A stretch of DNA of 64,000 nucleotides. Origin: Agriotes lineatus (lineage: Eukaryota; Arthropoda; Insecta; Coleoptera; Elateridae). The notes beneath the pieces were generated by a model that had not been told where the DNA came from, did no database searches, and saw only the letters and a list, made by a program, of their open reading frames with translations. Made by a program: the position numbers and the translations under genes. Where the stretch lies: contig OW679202.1 of the NCBI GenBank assembly GCA_940337035.1, forward strand, positions 21,343,224-21,407,223, in the 5' to 3' direction. Positions 35,341 to 47,964 of the stretch are shown in pieces; within the stretch, counting starts at the first letter, position 1; each line of letters opens with the position of its first letter.

Positions 35341-36356
35341 TTGTGTGCGTGTATCACACCAGATTTTTTTATAGAACGATTTTTTTTAATGGGTGTTTTT
35401 ACTCGAAGAGAAATAGCAGGCATCGTTTCCGTGTCTGGCTTTTGCAACGGAATCGCCTTAACAGCAGTTAGGGAATACCACCGCAGATTCCCTAACAGAA
35501 GAATTCGAAATTATCAGATCTTTACTTCAGCTTTTCGAAGACTGGGTGGGGTTGGTCTTGCGCGAGTCCGAGCTGCTGGTGGTTTTAGACAATCGTACTA
35601 CAAGTACTCGCCGAATTTCTCTGCAGTTAGGGAGGAATTACACCCCTCTTCATCCTGCTGATGCCGAGCAACGTGTAGTTGTTTGTCGGTCCCTTATTCA
35701 AAGAATAAATAACGACCCCAATTTGATTCCATTTATTTTATGGACCGATGAAGCCAATTTTACCAGGCACAGAATTACACATTTTTGAAACCTGCACCAT
35801 TATTCGTTAGATAACCCTCATGTAACATGGAGTAGAAGGTTCCAGCAAAGATTTTCTGTCAATGTATGAGGAGGAATCTACAGTGCTTCTTTACTAGCTG
35901 CAAAAACTCGGTAATCGCATCAATGCGAATTGTTATCAGGACTTTCTTGAACACCAGCTGTATGATATACTTGAAGACATCCCGTTAAACATTAGACAAC
36001 AGATGTTCTTCCAACAAGACGGTGCACCTCCTCACACTGGCAGAATCGTTACAGAATGGTTAAATGATTATTTCATTGGCCGGTTTGGTTCTGTGAGATG
36101 GCCGCCAAGGAGTCCCGACTTCAATCCGCTGGAGTTCCTTTTATGGAGTTCTTTAAAACAGCTGGTCCACCGTGAGGTAATTAACACGAGGGAACAGTTG
36201 CAGCAAAGAGTTTTCGAAGCCGCTAATGAAATTCGTGAAAACTATAATGTTCATTATATGACTCGCTTGTACGACGGCGCGATACTTGAATTGCGGCTGG
36301 AGGGGAGCATTTTGAACATTTGCTACAGTATTCTATTTTTATTCATTGTTTTGTAA
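35341..36356 (+). pseudogene. DUF4817-type mariner transposase, frameshifted
   Basis: The N-terminus reads GFCNGIALTAVREYHRRFPN (about 35440), then NYQIFTSAFRRLGGVGLARV. The catalytic positions are WTDEANFTRH (about 35740), QQDGAPPHTGRIVTEWLNDY (about 36013) and PPRSPDFNPLEFLLWSSLK (about 36105). It ends with ILELRLEGSI near 36310. Frameshifts and stops occur at about 35560, 35660, 35790 and 35865. The three acidic catalytic positions are kept. An ATTAGCACCCTGTA sequence at about 36444 may be the right terminus. Confidence 0.88.
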
Positions 36357-36544
36357 ATTTGCTGTTTATTATAATGTATTTTCAAATTAATCGGATAATT
36401 AGTTTCCAATTTATAGTTACAAATAGAAATTTAAAAAAAAAATATTAGCACCCTGTATCTTTTTAAAGGAGCATTTTGAAACTAAGATGTATTAGGTTAA
36501 TTGATTTGTTTCTAAAAAGCTATTTTGGGATATTATTTTCTCTT
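36357..36544. other. Short interval, no gene
   Basis: Contains ATATTAGCACCCTGTATC near 36442, like a CAGGGTG-type mariner end. The partner end was not resolved. Confidence 0.4.
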
Positions 36545-37075
36545 CTATCGTTCCGTTGGCAATTTTTCGTTTAGTCCAACAATTTTTACTCTAGGCAATT
36601 TCTTTTTTGGGATTGTAACTTCATAGTTCTCTCCAAGATTAGTTTCGGCTTTTTCTTTAATTCTGCTTAGATCATCCTTGTTTCTGAATCGAATAACAAC
36701 ACCACCCTTGCTAACAGTCAGTAGGTCAGATACATTTAACTCAATAGGATCGATGGCATTTTTTATGTCTTTTTTAGTGTCAGTACTTTTTTGGTCCTGA
36801 TTTTTTGTTTGTGTTTATTTAATTTTAATTTTTCAGCATAAGTAATGTCTTTTTGTTACTCCATGATGTTTTTGACCGTAGTTTTTACGTTTCCATCAAA
36901 AGATTCAATCTGATTTTGTAATGCCTCTGGTTTGTTAGAATGCCTTTTTAATTAGGTATTTATGCCATCCAAGACTGCCGTCATGTTTTCCAGCACATAT
37001 CTTAAATAGCTATTCTTCTTATCTACACACAAGTCGCAAAAGCAGCCAATATATTTTTTTAATTATTATTAGCAT
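36545..37075 (-). pseudogene. LINE ORF1-like C-terminal part
   Basis: On the minus strand the sequence reads CFCDLCVDKKNSYLRYVLEN near 37040, then coiled, charged sequence, and IDPIELNVSDLLTVSKGGVV near 36730, ending IPKKKLPRVKIVGLNEKLP at about 36560. The KGG...PxVKIxG pattern is typical of the nucleic-acid-binding domain of non-LTR ORF1 proteins. It is frameshifted. It seems to be the continuation of the PHD-finger piece at 38174-38542, separated by an inserted LINE. Confidence 0.6.
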
Positions 37076-37084
37076 CGACCACTA

Positions 37085-38150
37085 TGGGTCATTAGCTCAT
37101 ATGATACAGTTTATTTATAATTTACAATTCATTATACATATTTATATATTTCAAAAAGTTGGTTAATCTTCGTATATTTTCAGGGGTGTCACCAATTGCT
37201 TCTTTTATATCGGCAGGTATCTTACTTGTTCTGCGTTGTAGAGCATATTTCGGACATTCCACGAGTATATGTTTGATTGTATTCGTAACTTGGCATGCAT
37301 TACATATGGGTTGTCTTTCTCCACTAAATATGTATCCATGGGTAAATTTGGTGTGACCTATTCTGATTCTTGTAACTCTCACTTGCGATGATCTGTAGCG
37401 GCAGAGAATGATCAACATCAGGAATAATTTCTCTAAGTTTAGTTGCACTTAGGTTCCACTTGCTTTGCCATATTTCTTGTAACTTTAGTTGAAAATGGTT
37501 TTTGATGTCACCAATTGTGTGAATGTTGTTTACTTGAGTTGGTCTTAAAGTTGCATCACGTGCTGCTTTATCGGCTTTTTCATTTTCTCTTATTTCTATA
37601 TGGGATGGTACATAGATCATCACTATTTCCTTTCCATGACTTAATAAATTAGATACTTGTGTTTTAACGTTTTGAATCATAGGACTTGAGGAATAGTGTG
37701 TTTGCTGGATTGCCTAGATTGCGCTTAACGAGTCGGTGCAAATTGCATATCTCTGCATAGGTGTGTGTGACACATGGTGTAGAGCTTGTTGTATGGCATA
37801 TAACTCCGCTGTAAAGGTGCTGCATATGTTTGGAATACGATAGTAGAACGTTTGGTTTGGCATTACCACAGCAGACCCCCGCTTTCTTTAGTTTTCGATG
37901 CATCCGTATATATAAACGTAGAGCTTGCATATTTCCTTTGTAGTTGATAGAATGACTGACGAATTACGATGGGCTGAGTTTCCCTTTTATGATAGCTGGT
38001 TAGGGAGGTATCAATTATTGGTAGAGCGATAGTCCATGGTGGAACAGAGGTTTCCCGAGGAAAAGGAATAGGTGGATATTCATAGTGGATTTCTTCAAGA
38101 TAGGCGTTGGTAGAATGGGGGTTGGACATTTTTATTTAGCTGATAAACTA
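37085..38150 (-). pseudogene. LINE 3' half with RNase H domain
   Basis: From high to low coordinate the minus strand gives a linker (38129, starting MSNPHSTNAYLEEIHYEYPP), FIYTDASKTKESGG (RNase H first aspartate, about 37900), then after a frameshift YSGVICHTTS-type sequence in a shifted frame, and IYVPSHIEIRENEKADKAAR (about 37615-37555; the SHIEIxxNExAD motif of RNase H). It ends with RSSQVRVTRIRIGHTKFTHG, CNACQVTNTIKHILVECPKY (zinc-knuckle-like) near 37300 and a final FLKYINMYN. I- and Jockey/R1-type LINEs carry such RNase H tails. It appears inserted inside the ORF1-like pieces on the same strand; TSD not resolved. Confidence 0.85.
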
Positions 38151-38173
38151 TTTTATAACGGTTTGAGAAAGTA

Positions 38174-38542
38174 TTAGTATAACTGGGATTTTTTTGGGGA
38201 TATTGAAATACGAGCAGCATAAAAAAGAGATAGCTGTTTGATGCGTTGTTCTATTGGCAGTTCTTTTGCAATACAATATATGAATTCTTCTGCACTAAAG
38301 TTCACACATTTTGGGTGATACGCCTTATTACAGAATCCAGCACAGAGCAAACACTTTTCACCTCTTTTAAAATCTATAAAACATCCGTCACATCTACTAT
38401 GGCCACCCATTGTGGTCATAACATTTCCCGCAACGGGCAAAATTATTTGATTGAATTCACGTACGTTAAGTGTTAACGGAAAGAAAAGAACACGTCCGCG
38501 TTCCACGACTGCCAGCATATGTCCTTTGTATGTGAATAACAA
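38174..38542 (-). pseudogene. LINE ORF1-like N-terminus with PHD-type finger
   Basis: The 122-codon frame includes GHSRCDGCFIDFKRGEKC then LLCAGFCNKAYHPKCVNF. The cysteine/histidine spacing (C-x2-C...C-x2-C...H-x2-C) matches a PHD finger. ORF1 proteins of some arthropod LINEs start with such a finger, and pieces of an ORF1 tail lie at 36545-37075 on the same strand, so one interrupted ORF1 is the simplest reading. The upstream start region is unclear. Confidence 0.55.
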
Positions 38543-38599
38543 TTTTCCACCAAATTATCAATAATTTCTCGTCTGTTATATCACTTCAACCTTCTTTCC

Positions 38600-41500
38600 A
38601 TTAATACCACTCCATTTTATTTGCTTAAAACGTTATCTGTAGTATTTAAACAAGCTCGACAAGGATCAGGGAAATATAAACAATGACAGTTGCACATATA
38701 ATAAACCCCTATATTTTACTACAAATTGGCGAGCATTCATGTAGCTATTAATAACGTCACGAAGTATGTTAGGACTGCGGCCTTCAGTATTTGTCAAAAT
38801 ACTATAAAACGATGGAGCCGCTGGAAATAGCAACGTGTGCACTTATTTATGCTACATCAAATTTATTTTGAAAATGTAAGTAGAAATATATGATGCTATA
38901 ATTTTATCACGGAAAAAACAAGCCGACTCGTATTTAAAGTTATTGGAATCAAAAATAGGTTTTACATAACTATTATTTGTGAGATAGCATTAATAAAACA
39001 ACAATAGATAACTTCGAACCAGCTCTGAGATATTTATTGATAAAGACATTTTTCTACACTGTTTACCGAAAAGGAGCTTCTGCTACATATTTCACACTGA
39101 TTCATTTATCTTTAAGAACGGTGTCGTGGGCCACATCAATGTTCTTTGATGTGACAACAATTTCGGGAGAATGAGCTCGTGGTATTTGTTCACACGATGT
39201 TTTTACGAGCATACATTTTCTTTGCCAATTTTGGCTATCTGGTGTGATGATTCAATTTTACATAGTCATTTCGCTTCCACCAATAGCTGTCAGCGTCAAG
39301 CCTTACAGTTACACTTAATTGCTGCTGCCATATTTTTAATACAATAACTAACCGAAGTGAGTGTAAGGCTGTTGCTAAATAACGGACTTATATAATTTTT
39401 AATCGAATTCAAACATTTTGCGGGTCCATGTAGAAGTTTGCGGCGCAGTGTAGTTGAAAAAGAAAGATCTGTCGAAAAAGCAAGCAACTTTATTTGACTT
39501 GACACATTGTTATATTTAAATAAATTGTAAGATCGTAATTATTTCCATATGGACCTCTTATAAGGCTTCCCGTATGAGAAATTCGCAAAAATGTGCATGA
39601 TTGTACATGAAACAACGTACCAAATATATTAATGTAGTCATGTTAAACTCTGTTGGATCTGTACATGAATTGTCCCTTCATCATCTGCAACATTTCCAAC
39701 AAAATTATAATTCAACCAGCTAAGTACGTCCAGTTTGCCATTTAAAACTCTCAAAAATAGCAATTACATCATAACTACTTGCCAGAGGATATTACTAAAC
39801 AGGGCCCAGTTATGCAAAATTTAGCTAAATTTTGCTGCTGTTATTTATTCTAAACAATTTGCTAAAACAATAAGTCATGCTCTGGCATCTGTTGTATTTT
39901 GTAAGGGCTTTGTATCGTGTGTTGAAAAAAAACTCATTCGCAGCATGCCATCTTATTTTCCTTTTTGCCTTTACAAGTGAACTTAATGAAGTGTACATTT
40001 TTCCCTGTCACAATGACAACTGCTTTCATAAACAAAATGCAGTCTGACATTCACCTACAGACTTAAATTAAGATAGGACTTGATTTTTTATTTTTCTTTC
40101 CAAAATCTGCACTAATTGAATATTTTTTTTTGGAACACATGATATAATTGCATATCTTGACTACTAATAGAAAACTATTCGCATGTCTTCCAACCACAGA
40201 GATTTTGTATTTCAATAAAGGTGCCTTTCGTATTTAAAACTTACTACCTATTTAATCCTATAAATTTCGACGAAAACTGAAAAATGTGTAAGAACAAACA
40301 AAGGTGTTAACTCGGGAATTTAAAATACTATCTAGTACCTATTATTGCCAGATATCTGAGAAATACTTTTAGAGGTTACCTATTAAGGAGAGACTTATTT
40401 ATTATCATTACTATTGTTCCAAAGAAGTAGATATATTTCATATAGTGACGCAACCTAAAAACAACAGCTTACATGCCGATGTCAATTAAAATAGATTTAA
40501 TGTAGCCAGTAGCCATCATGTCGATAAATACTAAGTATAATATTTTATATACGTATCGTATTTAAAATATGATCACAAAAATTTGCAATGAGCATTAATG
40601 CACTTAGCCCACTGTGTCACTGAGGGAATAAATCTGCTCATGCAATTTTCGTCACTGCTGTTTGGAGAATCCTTGCAACTCTACGGCGACCATTTAACGC
40701 TTTCTTCAATGGTAAAAAAATATGGAAATTGCCGAATGAAAGAACTTGAACTTACTAAGTTATAAAATTTCTTTAGAGAATACACGGCCATTTTTCTTAA
40801 TGTGACCTCCCACACACGTCCTGGTGCTCTCAGTTGATGCAATATGCGCTGCACCAGATTATGGTTCAGTCGTCGTAGTCTATCTTCCATTTTCAAAATG
40901 TATGTACCTTTTTCTACAGTTAGATATGCAACAACAGCATTTCCATAAACAGTTTACATTTGAATACGAATCTGCAATGGCTGAACATCGTCAGCACACA
41001 ATAATTTGATCTTCGTACGCTGATCTTTAACTACAGCTTGTGAGTATGTTGATTAGGAACACTACCGACATTTAAAAACTTTAGAAGAGATATTACATTT
41101 ATTTTCAATGCTAATTTGATCAGGGATGGATTTCTGTTGAAAAGCTTTGTATTTCTCATTAGGTCAAACTTACTTTGGTTTTTATGTATCTTTTGAAGTT
41201 TATGTTATGTATACAAAAAACAAAAACATATTTTTGAAGGTGTGATAGGCCGAATTATCTAAAATCAGATTTTCAATTTCCAACTCTTACAGATAAATTT
41301 ATAATTACATTTAATTGTGCAGTCTTGAAAGTTGCAGTGCATCCCGCGGATATATTACACACATTTTTAGCCTACCAGGAAGTATATATTTCGATTTTGT
41401 ATATAAATAAAGAACAAATATACAAAGAAAACAAAGAATCAAAACAGCGGGAAAATAATTAGTCAACTTTTTTGTTATTCTTTTGTTATGTGTGCTTAAT

Positions 41501-41810
41501 AACGTTCTAAAAAGAAGTATAGTTGACTAAAATTATCCTTATGTATAAAAGCGTGTTGTCTGGCAGCGTGTATCACGTTTTCATCTTCACCGATTGAGAG
41601 CAGTTCCTCCACGATCACAACTGTATATTTCATAGCTATCTGCAATGTTGAATTTTGATACATTACACATTATTGCATTTTCTCCCGAGTTAATAAAAAC
41701 AGAATACAAGCAACTTTTTAATTTACTAGTAAAGACACCTTTAATTTACTGCCAACATATAGACTCCTCATGAGATCGCAACAACTACAAATAATTAAAA
41801 AAAATGCTGT
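38600..41810. other. No recognised gene
   Basis: Mostly AT-rich. A minus-strand frame at 40896-40681 (MKMEDRLRRLNHNLVQRILH) is followed by RFIPSVTQWAKCINA near 40640-40590. This order is somewhat like the end of a mariner-type transposase, but the match is too weak to name. A minus frame at 39505-39296 shows no family. Confidence 0.4.
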
Positions 41811-41816
41811 TTTATG

Positions 41817-42285
41817 CAGGGTGTACTAAAAATAGCGCATTATCTTCAGGTAGAGCGACTCTTTGATTAATTCTGCGTCGAAAATCTTAATACTAAAATG
41901 TTGAATTGGTCTTCATGCCCCCTCACGAGCCGTAGATAAAATACATGATTTTTCAAGTAAAGTACCTTTTCTGGTTCAAATATGTGACAGTATCGTCAAG
42001 CAAAGTTATTCAAAATGTAAAATTATGGTCGCATGCAAAATTTAAGAAATATTGGCTTACTTTTTTGAAACCGTGTGTACTAGATGAAGTGAAAGGAGCC
42101 CGATATTTCTGAAATTTTACATGGGACCACAATTTTACATTTTGAATAACTTTTCTTGATGACATTTTAACTTATTTAGAATAAAAAAGATACTTTACCA
42201 ACATTTTAGTATTAAGATTTTCGACTCAGAATCAATCAAAGAATCGCTGTACCTGAAGATTATGCGCCATTTTTAATACACCCTG
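41817..42285. mobile_element. 469-bp hairpin MITE with CAGGGTGTA ends
   Basis: Ends CAGGGTGTACTAAAAATAG and, inverted, CAGGGTGTATTAAAAATGG. Inverted similarity extends over about 200 bp per side (TATCTTCAGGTA, ATCTTAATACTAAAATGTTG, TTATTCAAAATGTAAAATT on both). TA follows the right end (42286-42287); TG precedes the left, so one TSD base may have mutated. CAGGGTG ends are usual for mariner-type MITEs. Confidence 0.78.
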
Positions 42286-42544
42286 TATAGTAACATGTGC
42301 TCTCTAGAAATCCAGCTTCCTGAAAACTATTTCTCATTCTCAAGGAAAATGTAGAAAAACCGCATTGTATCCAGCCATTTCGTTTTTTGCCAGCGTTTAG
42401 CACCCCTCAGTAAAACTAGGAAATATTTACTTCAAAGTCATAAATAATCGGTATAATTCATGTTCTATTTTGGGTATTTCGTCACTCTGAAAAATTCAAA
42501 ATATTAAATATCGAACGTTTCGTGAGACAATCTGTCCTCGTTAT

Positions 42545-42626
42545 CAACGATTAACAATTAAAATTAAGAATGAACAAGAAACTTAGCTTTTTCACTGGGA
42601 CTAAAAAACGACCAACCTCCAATGAA
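42545..42626 (+). repeat. Dispersed fragment shared with 2985-3062
   Basis: Contains TTTTTCACTGGGACT and CGACCAACCTC in the order seen at 2985-3062. On the opposite strand it lies downstream of the Penelope-like GIY-YIG fragment, so it is probably that element's non-coding 3' region. Confidence 0.6.
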
Positions 42627-42724
42627 TTGCTTGACACTGACATGTGATTACCTATACCTACTTGATCTGATCTTTAATAATCGCCAGGTAACTCTTGTAT
42701 ACAAATATTGAGAAAGGCGAAACT

Positions 42725-43120
42725 CATTTTTCTTGGTTAAGTAAAATATACGCCGTTTTTTAATTTTGAGTTTAGTGGACATCCATTCTTTAGACACGTT
42801 CTTTGTGTCATGCCATTGCACTTTGTGGTTGTTATTCCAAACATGTTCTGCCAGCTTAGACTTATTGAATTCATACGTTTTTATCGTATTTTTATGTTGT
42901 TTAACTCTAACTTTTAAAGGCTTGGATGTTTCACCGATATAATATTTGCCGCATTCTCAGGGAATAGTACGTGTATATTCACAATTCTTTGAATTTTGTT
43001 CTTCGTTGAACGGTTTAGTTTCTGTAAGATCTGACCGGAAGGTATTCGTCGTTTTGAATACCGTCCTAACGTTGAATCTATTTCCAATTGATATAAGTCT
43101 TCAAGAAAGAGATACACTTA
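42725..43120 (-). pseudogene. Penelope-like element GIY-YIG endonuclease fragment
   Basis: The minus strand reads NVRTVFKTTNTFRSDLTETK near 43075-43020, then NCEYTRTIP, a stop, ECGKYYIGETSKPLKVRVKQ (about 42955-42900), NKSKLAEHVWNNNHKVQWHD (about 42865-42810) and KIKKRRIFYLTKKNEF. The YYIG...R...H pattern and the preceding NVRTVFKT block are characteristic of the GIY-YIG domain at the end of Penelope-like elements. GIY-YIG nicks target DNA during insertion. One in-frame stop is present; the RT domain is not seen upstream, so the copy is truncated. Confidence 0.85.
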
Positions 43121-43140
43121 ACATGCAAATTGGGCAGACG

Positions 43141-44755
43141 TGATTTTTGTAGTCAGATGTATGTTTTGCAATATTTCGGTATTTTTCTATATTTGACTCT
43201 AAGCGCGCAGAAACAATTATTTTCTTTTAAAATAAAATATGTTTAACTAATAACTATCATTTAGTACAAGTTTTACTTCGAACGTGGATTATAAAAAGAC
43301 ATCATGGTTTTTTTAATGAAAAATAGAAAATGACATTGCGATTGGAACAATAAGAAAAGAAGTCCATGTTTCATTTTTTTTTGTATCTGATCTCTGAAAA
43401 ATTATACAAATTTAATTTTCCCAGAGCTGTAGTTAGGAGTTAGTAGTTAGTGGTTTTTAAATTGAGTTTTAACCGTGAAACCAGAAAATTCTGATTATGA
43501 TGGCAACGATTTTGATTTATATGGAAGTCTCGCTTATTGTATCATTTCACAGCGACAAGAAAGTAAAATATTTACTATCTTCATCGCACTTCCAGGGTTA
43601 CGAAAATTTGTAAGCCGGCATTGCATGTTATTATAAGTTGAAGTTTACACAGCTGAATTCTGCGGATAATGTGGATTAGCATTCTAGAAACAAGAAGTTT
43701 ATGCTCACTTCCCCTGTTTACTATCCAGTAACACCAACTGAATGCTCTTAATTGAAACGTAAACAAAACTACTTACTTTTACAATTTTTCACAGAACTCG
43801 CACGCTGCAGGCAGCATTACTAGAGGCAATTTGTAAGTCAAACTTTTCTTTTAAGCCCACGTTGCCGCTTAGAATTATAATGCAGAAGTAGACTTGGCTG
43901 CACATTTTAAACTAGAAACTTTTCAGTTTTAAGCTCGTGTATTTACTTATTGAATTCGAAAAGCGAGACATTTCTTCCCAAGTTTTAATGTTGCATTAAC
44001 TTTCGAACTCGGAGCGAGTTTCATCAAACTGAATTTTTCTCAGTGTGCAGTGCTTTAATTTCGGAACTGACAAATTTGTTATATCAACCTGAGAAACGAA
44101 ATGGCTTTCTTCAACAGCGGTTCTACCATAATGCAAAGTCTACAAATACGCCAAAGATTCTATATGTTATTTGTTTCGGTTATAAATTGAAACAGAATAA
44201 CTTCCACGCAGTCTATACATTTTCGTAAACTCCATTGAGAAGGAAAATCTTATTTAAAGTATACAAAGTGGAACAGTTTTTCAAGCGCCTTGGCGTTTCA
44301 TCATCGGTTTTATGCATGAATATGGAATCTTGTTTGATTGCCTATATGTTCTCAAAAATTCAACTATAATTTCATATAATGGACCTGTTCTTGATACTTT
44401 CGCAATTTATATCCAATATTTTCTAAATTTCTAGATCGGCATGTCTCATTTTTGGTCGTTTCTCATTTTAAAATACAGGATGTTTTATTACTTTTTCTAA
44501 CGTACTTTTTATTACTGGATATTTTATCTATAATGAACGGAGCTAATACATGAATGATTGTATTTAAACGATAGGAATAAATAAATACCTTATTTAGAAT
44601 TGCTAGCTAATGTCATTAACATGATATTATTTTAAGTTCTCTCTTCCGTGTTAGTAATTATTGTATTTAGATACTAAAAATTGCATAAGTACTAAAAATG
44701 ATTCCTTTTAGGTATAAATCCGTTGTCCGGTGCACATTACAAAATGATTTTTCTT
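43141..44755. other. No recognised gene
   Basis: AT-rich; no motif-bearing frame. Near 44468, TACAGGATGTTTTATTAC could be the left end of the mariner that follows, but no matching right end was found. Confidence 0.45.
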
Positions 44756-44756
44756 T

Positions 44757-45792
44757 AGAACAAATTTTTTTCATAATAGACAGTTACTTTCGTAATGCAA
44801 CAAATGTTGACAGAATTTGGACCTATTCATAGAAAAATATAATGAAGAATTCCATAATAAGTATCCAAATGATGTGTTTGTGCATCAACAATTTGTAGAA
44901 ACTTTAAACAGATGTGTACCTAGGTTTCGTGAGAGTGGTACTGTTGTAACAAAATGTGGTGGACGACCAAAATAAAGTACAGACGAAGCTATTGCAAAAG
45001 TGACTGAGATAATGCAGAATGAGCCCTACCCCACATATTATCTGTTCGTCACTTGTCGTAACAACGCTAATGTTTCTGTGGGTTGTCATACAATTTTAAG
45101 CAAAGATGTTCACGTATACCCCTATCGTTTAACAGAAGTTCATGAACTATTACCACATGATATTCCTGACAGGTCACATTTCTGTCAATAGTTTTTACGT
45201 GTGCTTAACAACAATCAAGATGTCAGGAAAACGTTTTTTACGGACGGAGCTTGGTTTTATAAAAATAATCTGACATGGTCTGCTGAGAATAGTCATGAGT
45301 TTGTTGAAGTACCTCTGTATGCTGAAAAGGTTGGTGTCTGGGCAGCTATTAGTGGAAGACTTTTAATTGGACCATTTTTTAATGGGGACATTAATTCAGA
45401 AAGATATAGAGAGGAAATTTTACAACCATTTTTCGATTAACTCCACGATGGTGAATTACGTGAGGACATTTGCAGCAGGATGGAGCGAGAACACTGAAAC
45501 AGCTGAAACCTTACAATTGATTAGACAGTTCCTTGATAACAGACTTATTAGCAGAAACACGGAAGTTCCTTGGCCTGCACGATCTTGTGACTTGACACCA
45601 TGTGACTTTTGTTTATGGCTTTTCATCAAAAATTCAATATTTAGAACGCCTAATAATAATTTAGAAGAATTAAGAGGACGAATTATTGAGAAGTTTGAAG
45701 AAATAAAGAATATGCCGCTGAATTGGGTCAGGAATAAAATTTTAAACTGTATTGAATCCACTGGTTGGCATTTTAATCATCTATTACAATGA
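44757..45792 (+). pseudogene. DUF4817-type mariner transposase, decayed
   Basis: Segments in order: VHQQFVETLNRCVPRFRESG (about 44881, with a frame change), SVGCHTILSKDVHVYPYRL (about 45078), and HDIPDRSHFCQ with a stop. Then FFTDGAWFYKNNLTWSAENS (45235, first catalytic aspartate), VGVWAAISGRLLIGPFFNGD, QQDGARTLKQLKP in a shifted frame (about 45471, second aspartate) and WPARSCDLTPCDFCLWLFIK (about 45571, third). It ends with STGWHFNHLLQ. The D of the second motif is preserved but its ORF is broken. Confidence 0.85.
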
Positions 45793-45834
45793 ATTGAATT
45801 TTAAGTGTAAAATGTAAATAAAATTTTCAGTATA

Positions 45835-46744
45835 CAGTGTGGTCCATTAAGTGTGCAACAAATGGGAAATTTTTTTATTAGTTGTACAATCGAAATTTAA
45901 ATATTGCCAAAAGTTAGTGCATGTTCGATAACCATATCAGATGCCCTTAGAATGGCTTCAAGTCAAACAATATACAGGGCAGGACAAAAAATATGAAATT
46001 CGTTCAAGAACAAAGTTACCTTATTTCAAAAAATATAGCAAAATTTTACTAAGAAAAGTTGTTTAGAATTAAAAGTTATGCTCAAATACAAAGTCACGGC
46101 CTCCTATTCGAATTTTGATTCTTTTTTGGAAAATTTTGTATTACCCCCGTATGATACATATTTTTATTATTTTTATTTTATATGTATTTAAAGTAGCCAC
46201 AACCACATCCCTTTTAAATAACTTTTAGCAACTTGAAGCGTAGTTGTAAAATTTACTTGGATTTATATTTTTTTAGGTAAGCGTCCACTTCATGTTTGTT
46301 GCAACGATATTTAACAGAACTTTAGAATTTCGCAAATATTCTTTTTAGCAAGGCAAATGCTTTACTAATCATATTTTACATATGAAAAACTCTTAATAAA
46401 ATCAGAATAATAAAAATATGTATCATACGGGGATAATACAAAATTTTACATGAAAAAGAATCAAAATTCGAATAGGAGGCCGTGACTTTGTAATTGAGCA
46501 TAACTTTTGATTCTAAACAACTTTTCTCAATAAAATTTTGCTATATTTTTTGAAATAAGGTAACTTTATTCTTGAACGAATTACATATTTTTTGTCCTGC
46601 CCTGTATATTGTTTGACTTGAAGCCATTCTAAGGGCATCTGATATGGTTATCGAACATGCACTAACTTTTGGAGGTATTTAAATTTCGGTTTTAAAACTA
46701 ATAAAAAAATGTCCCATTTGTTGCACACTTAATGGACCACACTG
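45835..46744. mobile_element. 910-bp foldback MITE with ~340-bp arms
   Basis: Ends CAGTGTGGTCCATTAAGTGT, identical and inverted, with TA on both sides (45833-45834, 46745-46746). Arms continue inward with TTTGACTTGAAGCC, CCTGCCCTGTATATTG and CCTCCTATTCGAATTTTGAT blocks in mirrored order to about 46170 and from about 46400. The ~230-bp centre is unique. No coding sequence. It sits directly after the mariner pseudogene. Confidence 0.9.
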
Positions 46745-46746
46745 TA

Positions 46747-47964
46747 TATCCTCAATTTACTTTTTTGTGTTTTTTGTTCACGTTCAATTAATAAGTAAAG
46801 CCATACTGTGTTTCTTGTTTTCTCAAGCCATAGCCAACTTCAAACGTACTAGTTCCTGAACACCATTTATTTATCACGTCCAATCTATGTTTGACTACAC
46901 ACAACTAGCTTATGCAAGGTTAATTCCCTGTACAAAAAAGTGAATCGGTTCATTAAAATTTTATATGGTCTGAGACATAGCATTCGTAGCGTAGTACGGT
47001 CTGAGATAGTTACCAAGCACACATTTCATGAAATGCATATTGTAACAGATTAATTGATCTAATGACAATTCAAAACCACTTGACGTCAGAATTCTTGTAG
47101 ATTCCAATAATATTGAGCCGTCAACAATTACTCTTCTCTGGTTTGATTGTTGTAAGTAAAATTGACCTATTTGGGTTCCCGATGATTCTTTAACAATGCA
47201 ATGCAAGTTTAATTTCCTGAGTTTCGAACATTCATTATATCAGAACCTTGGGTTGGCAGCTCGTAAATTTACTTTTATTTCATTAATTCAGTTTCCTGTA
47301 CCTTTTAATCGCTGGGTCCTTTGGGAGATTTGAAACACATTAAGCCCACGGTGCTTACAGTTGTGAGCGATGTAAAACGGAACCGTAGATAAAATATGGA
47401 CTGGAAACGGCAGCCAGGATAAAACTCATGAAAATTGCCTCTTGAATATTATTGAACAACCCGAATTATTAAAAATGATACTTTGAATTGTGTTCTAAGA
47501 GACTCTTACACGTTTTCTGTTACTGGCGTATTTCGAGGCTACGCTATTTTAAGGAGAAGCCTTCAGCGAACCTTTATTGTACGAAAATGCAAATAGGTAT
47601 CATGTTTATCATTTAAGACGACTGTCAACTAAATTAATGTTAGTATCTCTCCAGAATAATAATTATTTGAAGACGCATGATTTGCATTTGACAAGCTTTT
47701 GCCTCTGCAGTTTGTATAGTTTGTATTTATTGCATATTATTTCGTGAGTCGAATATTAAGTCGACTTCTGCCAAATAATTCCAGAGTAATTAACTATGCC
47801 GAGAAGCGCTGTAAACCTTAACTTAACCAGTACAGTTGCATGTAGCATTACTATATTAAATATTATCTTTAGAAATCATCTAGTTGTCAAAAAATATCCA
47901 AAATAAATGCAGAGTATTCTAGTATATAAAGTGGCAAATCTCACAACAGAACAGGACTTGAAAT
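46747..47964. other. No recognised gene
   Basis: AT-rich; short frames without motifs. An 81-codon minus frame (47206-46961) shows no family resemblance. Confidence 0.5.

Noticed and set aside
40590..40896. Possible mariner transposase end on the minus strand
   Set aside because: Only RFIPSVTQWAKCINA-like sequence supports it; no catalytic motif, terminus or TSD was found.
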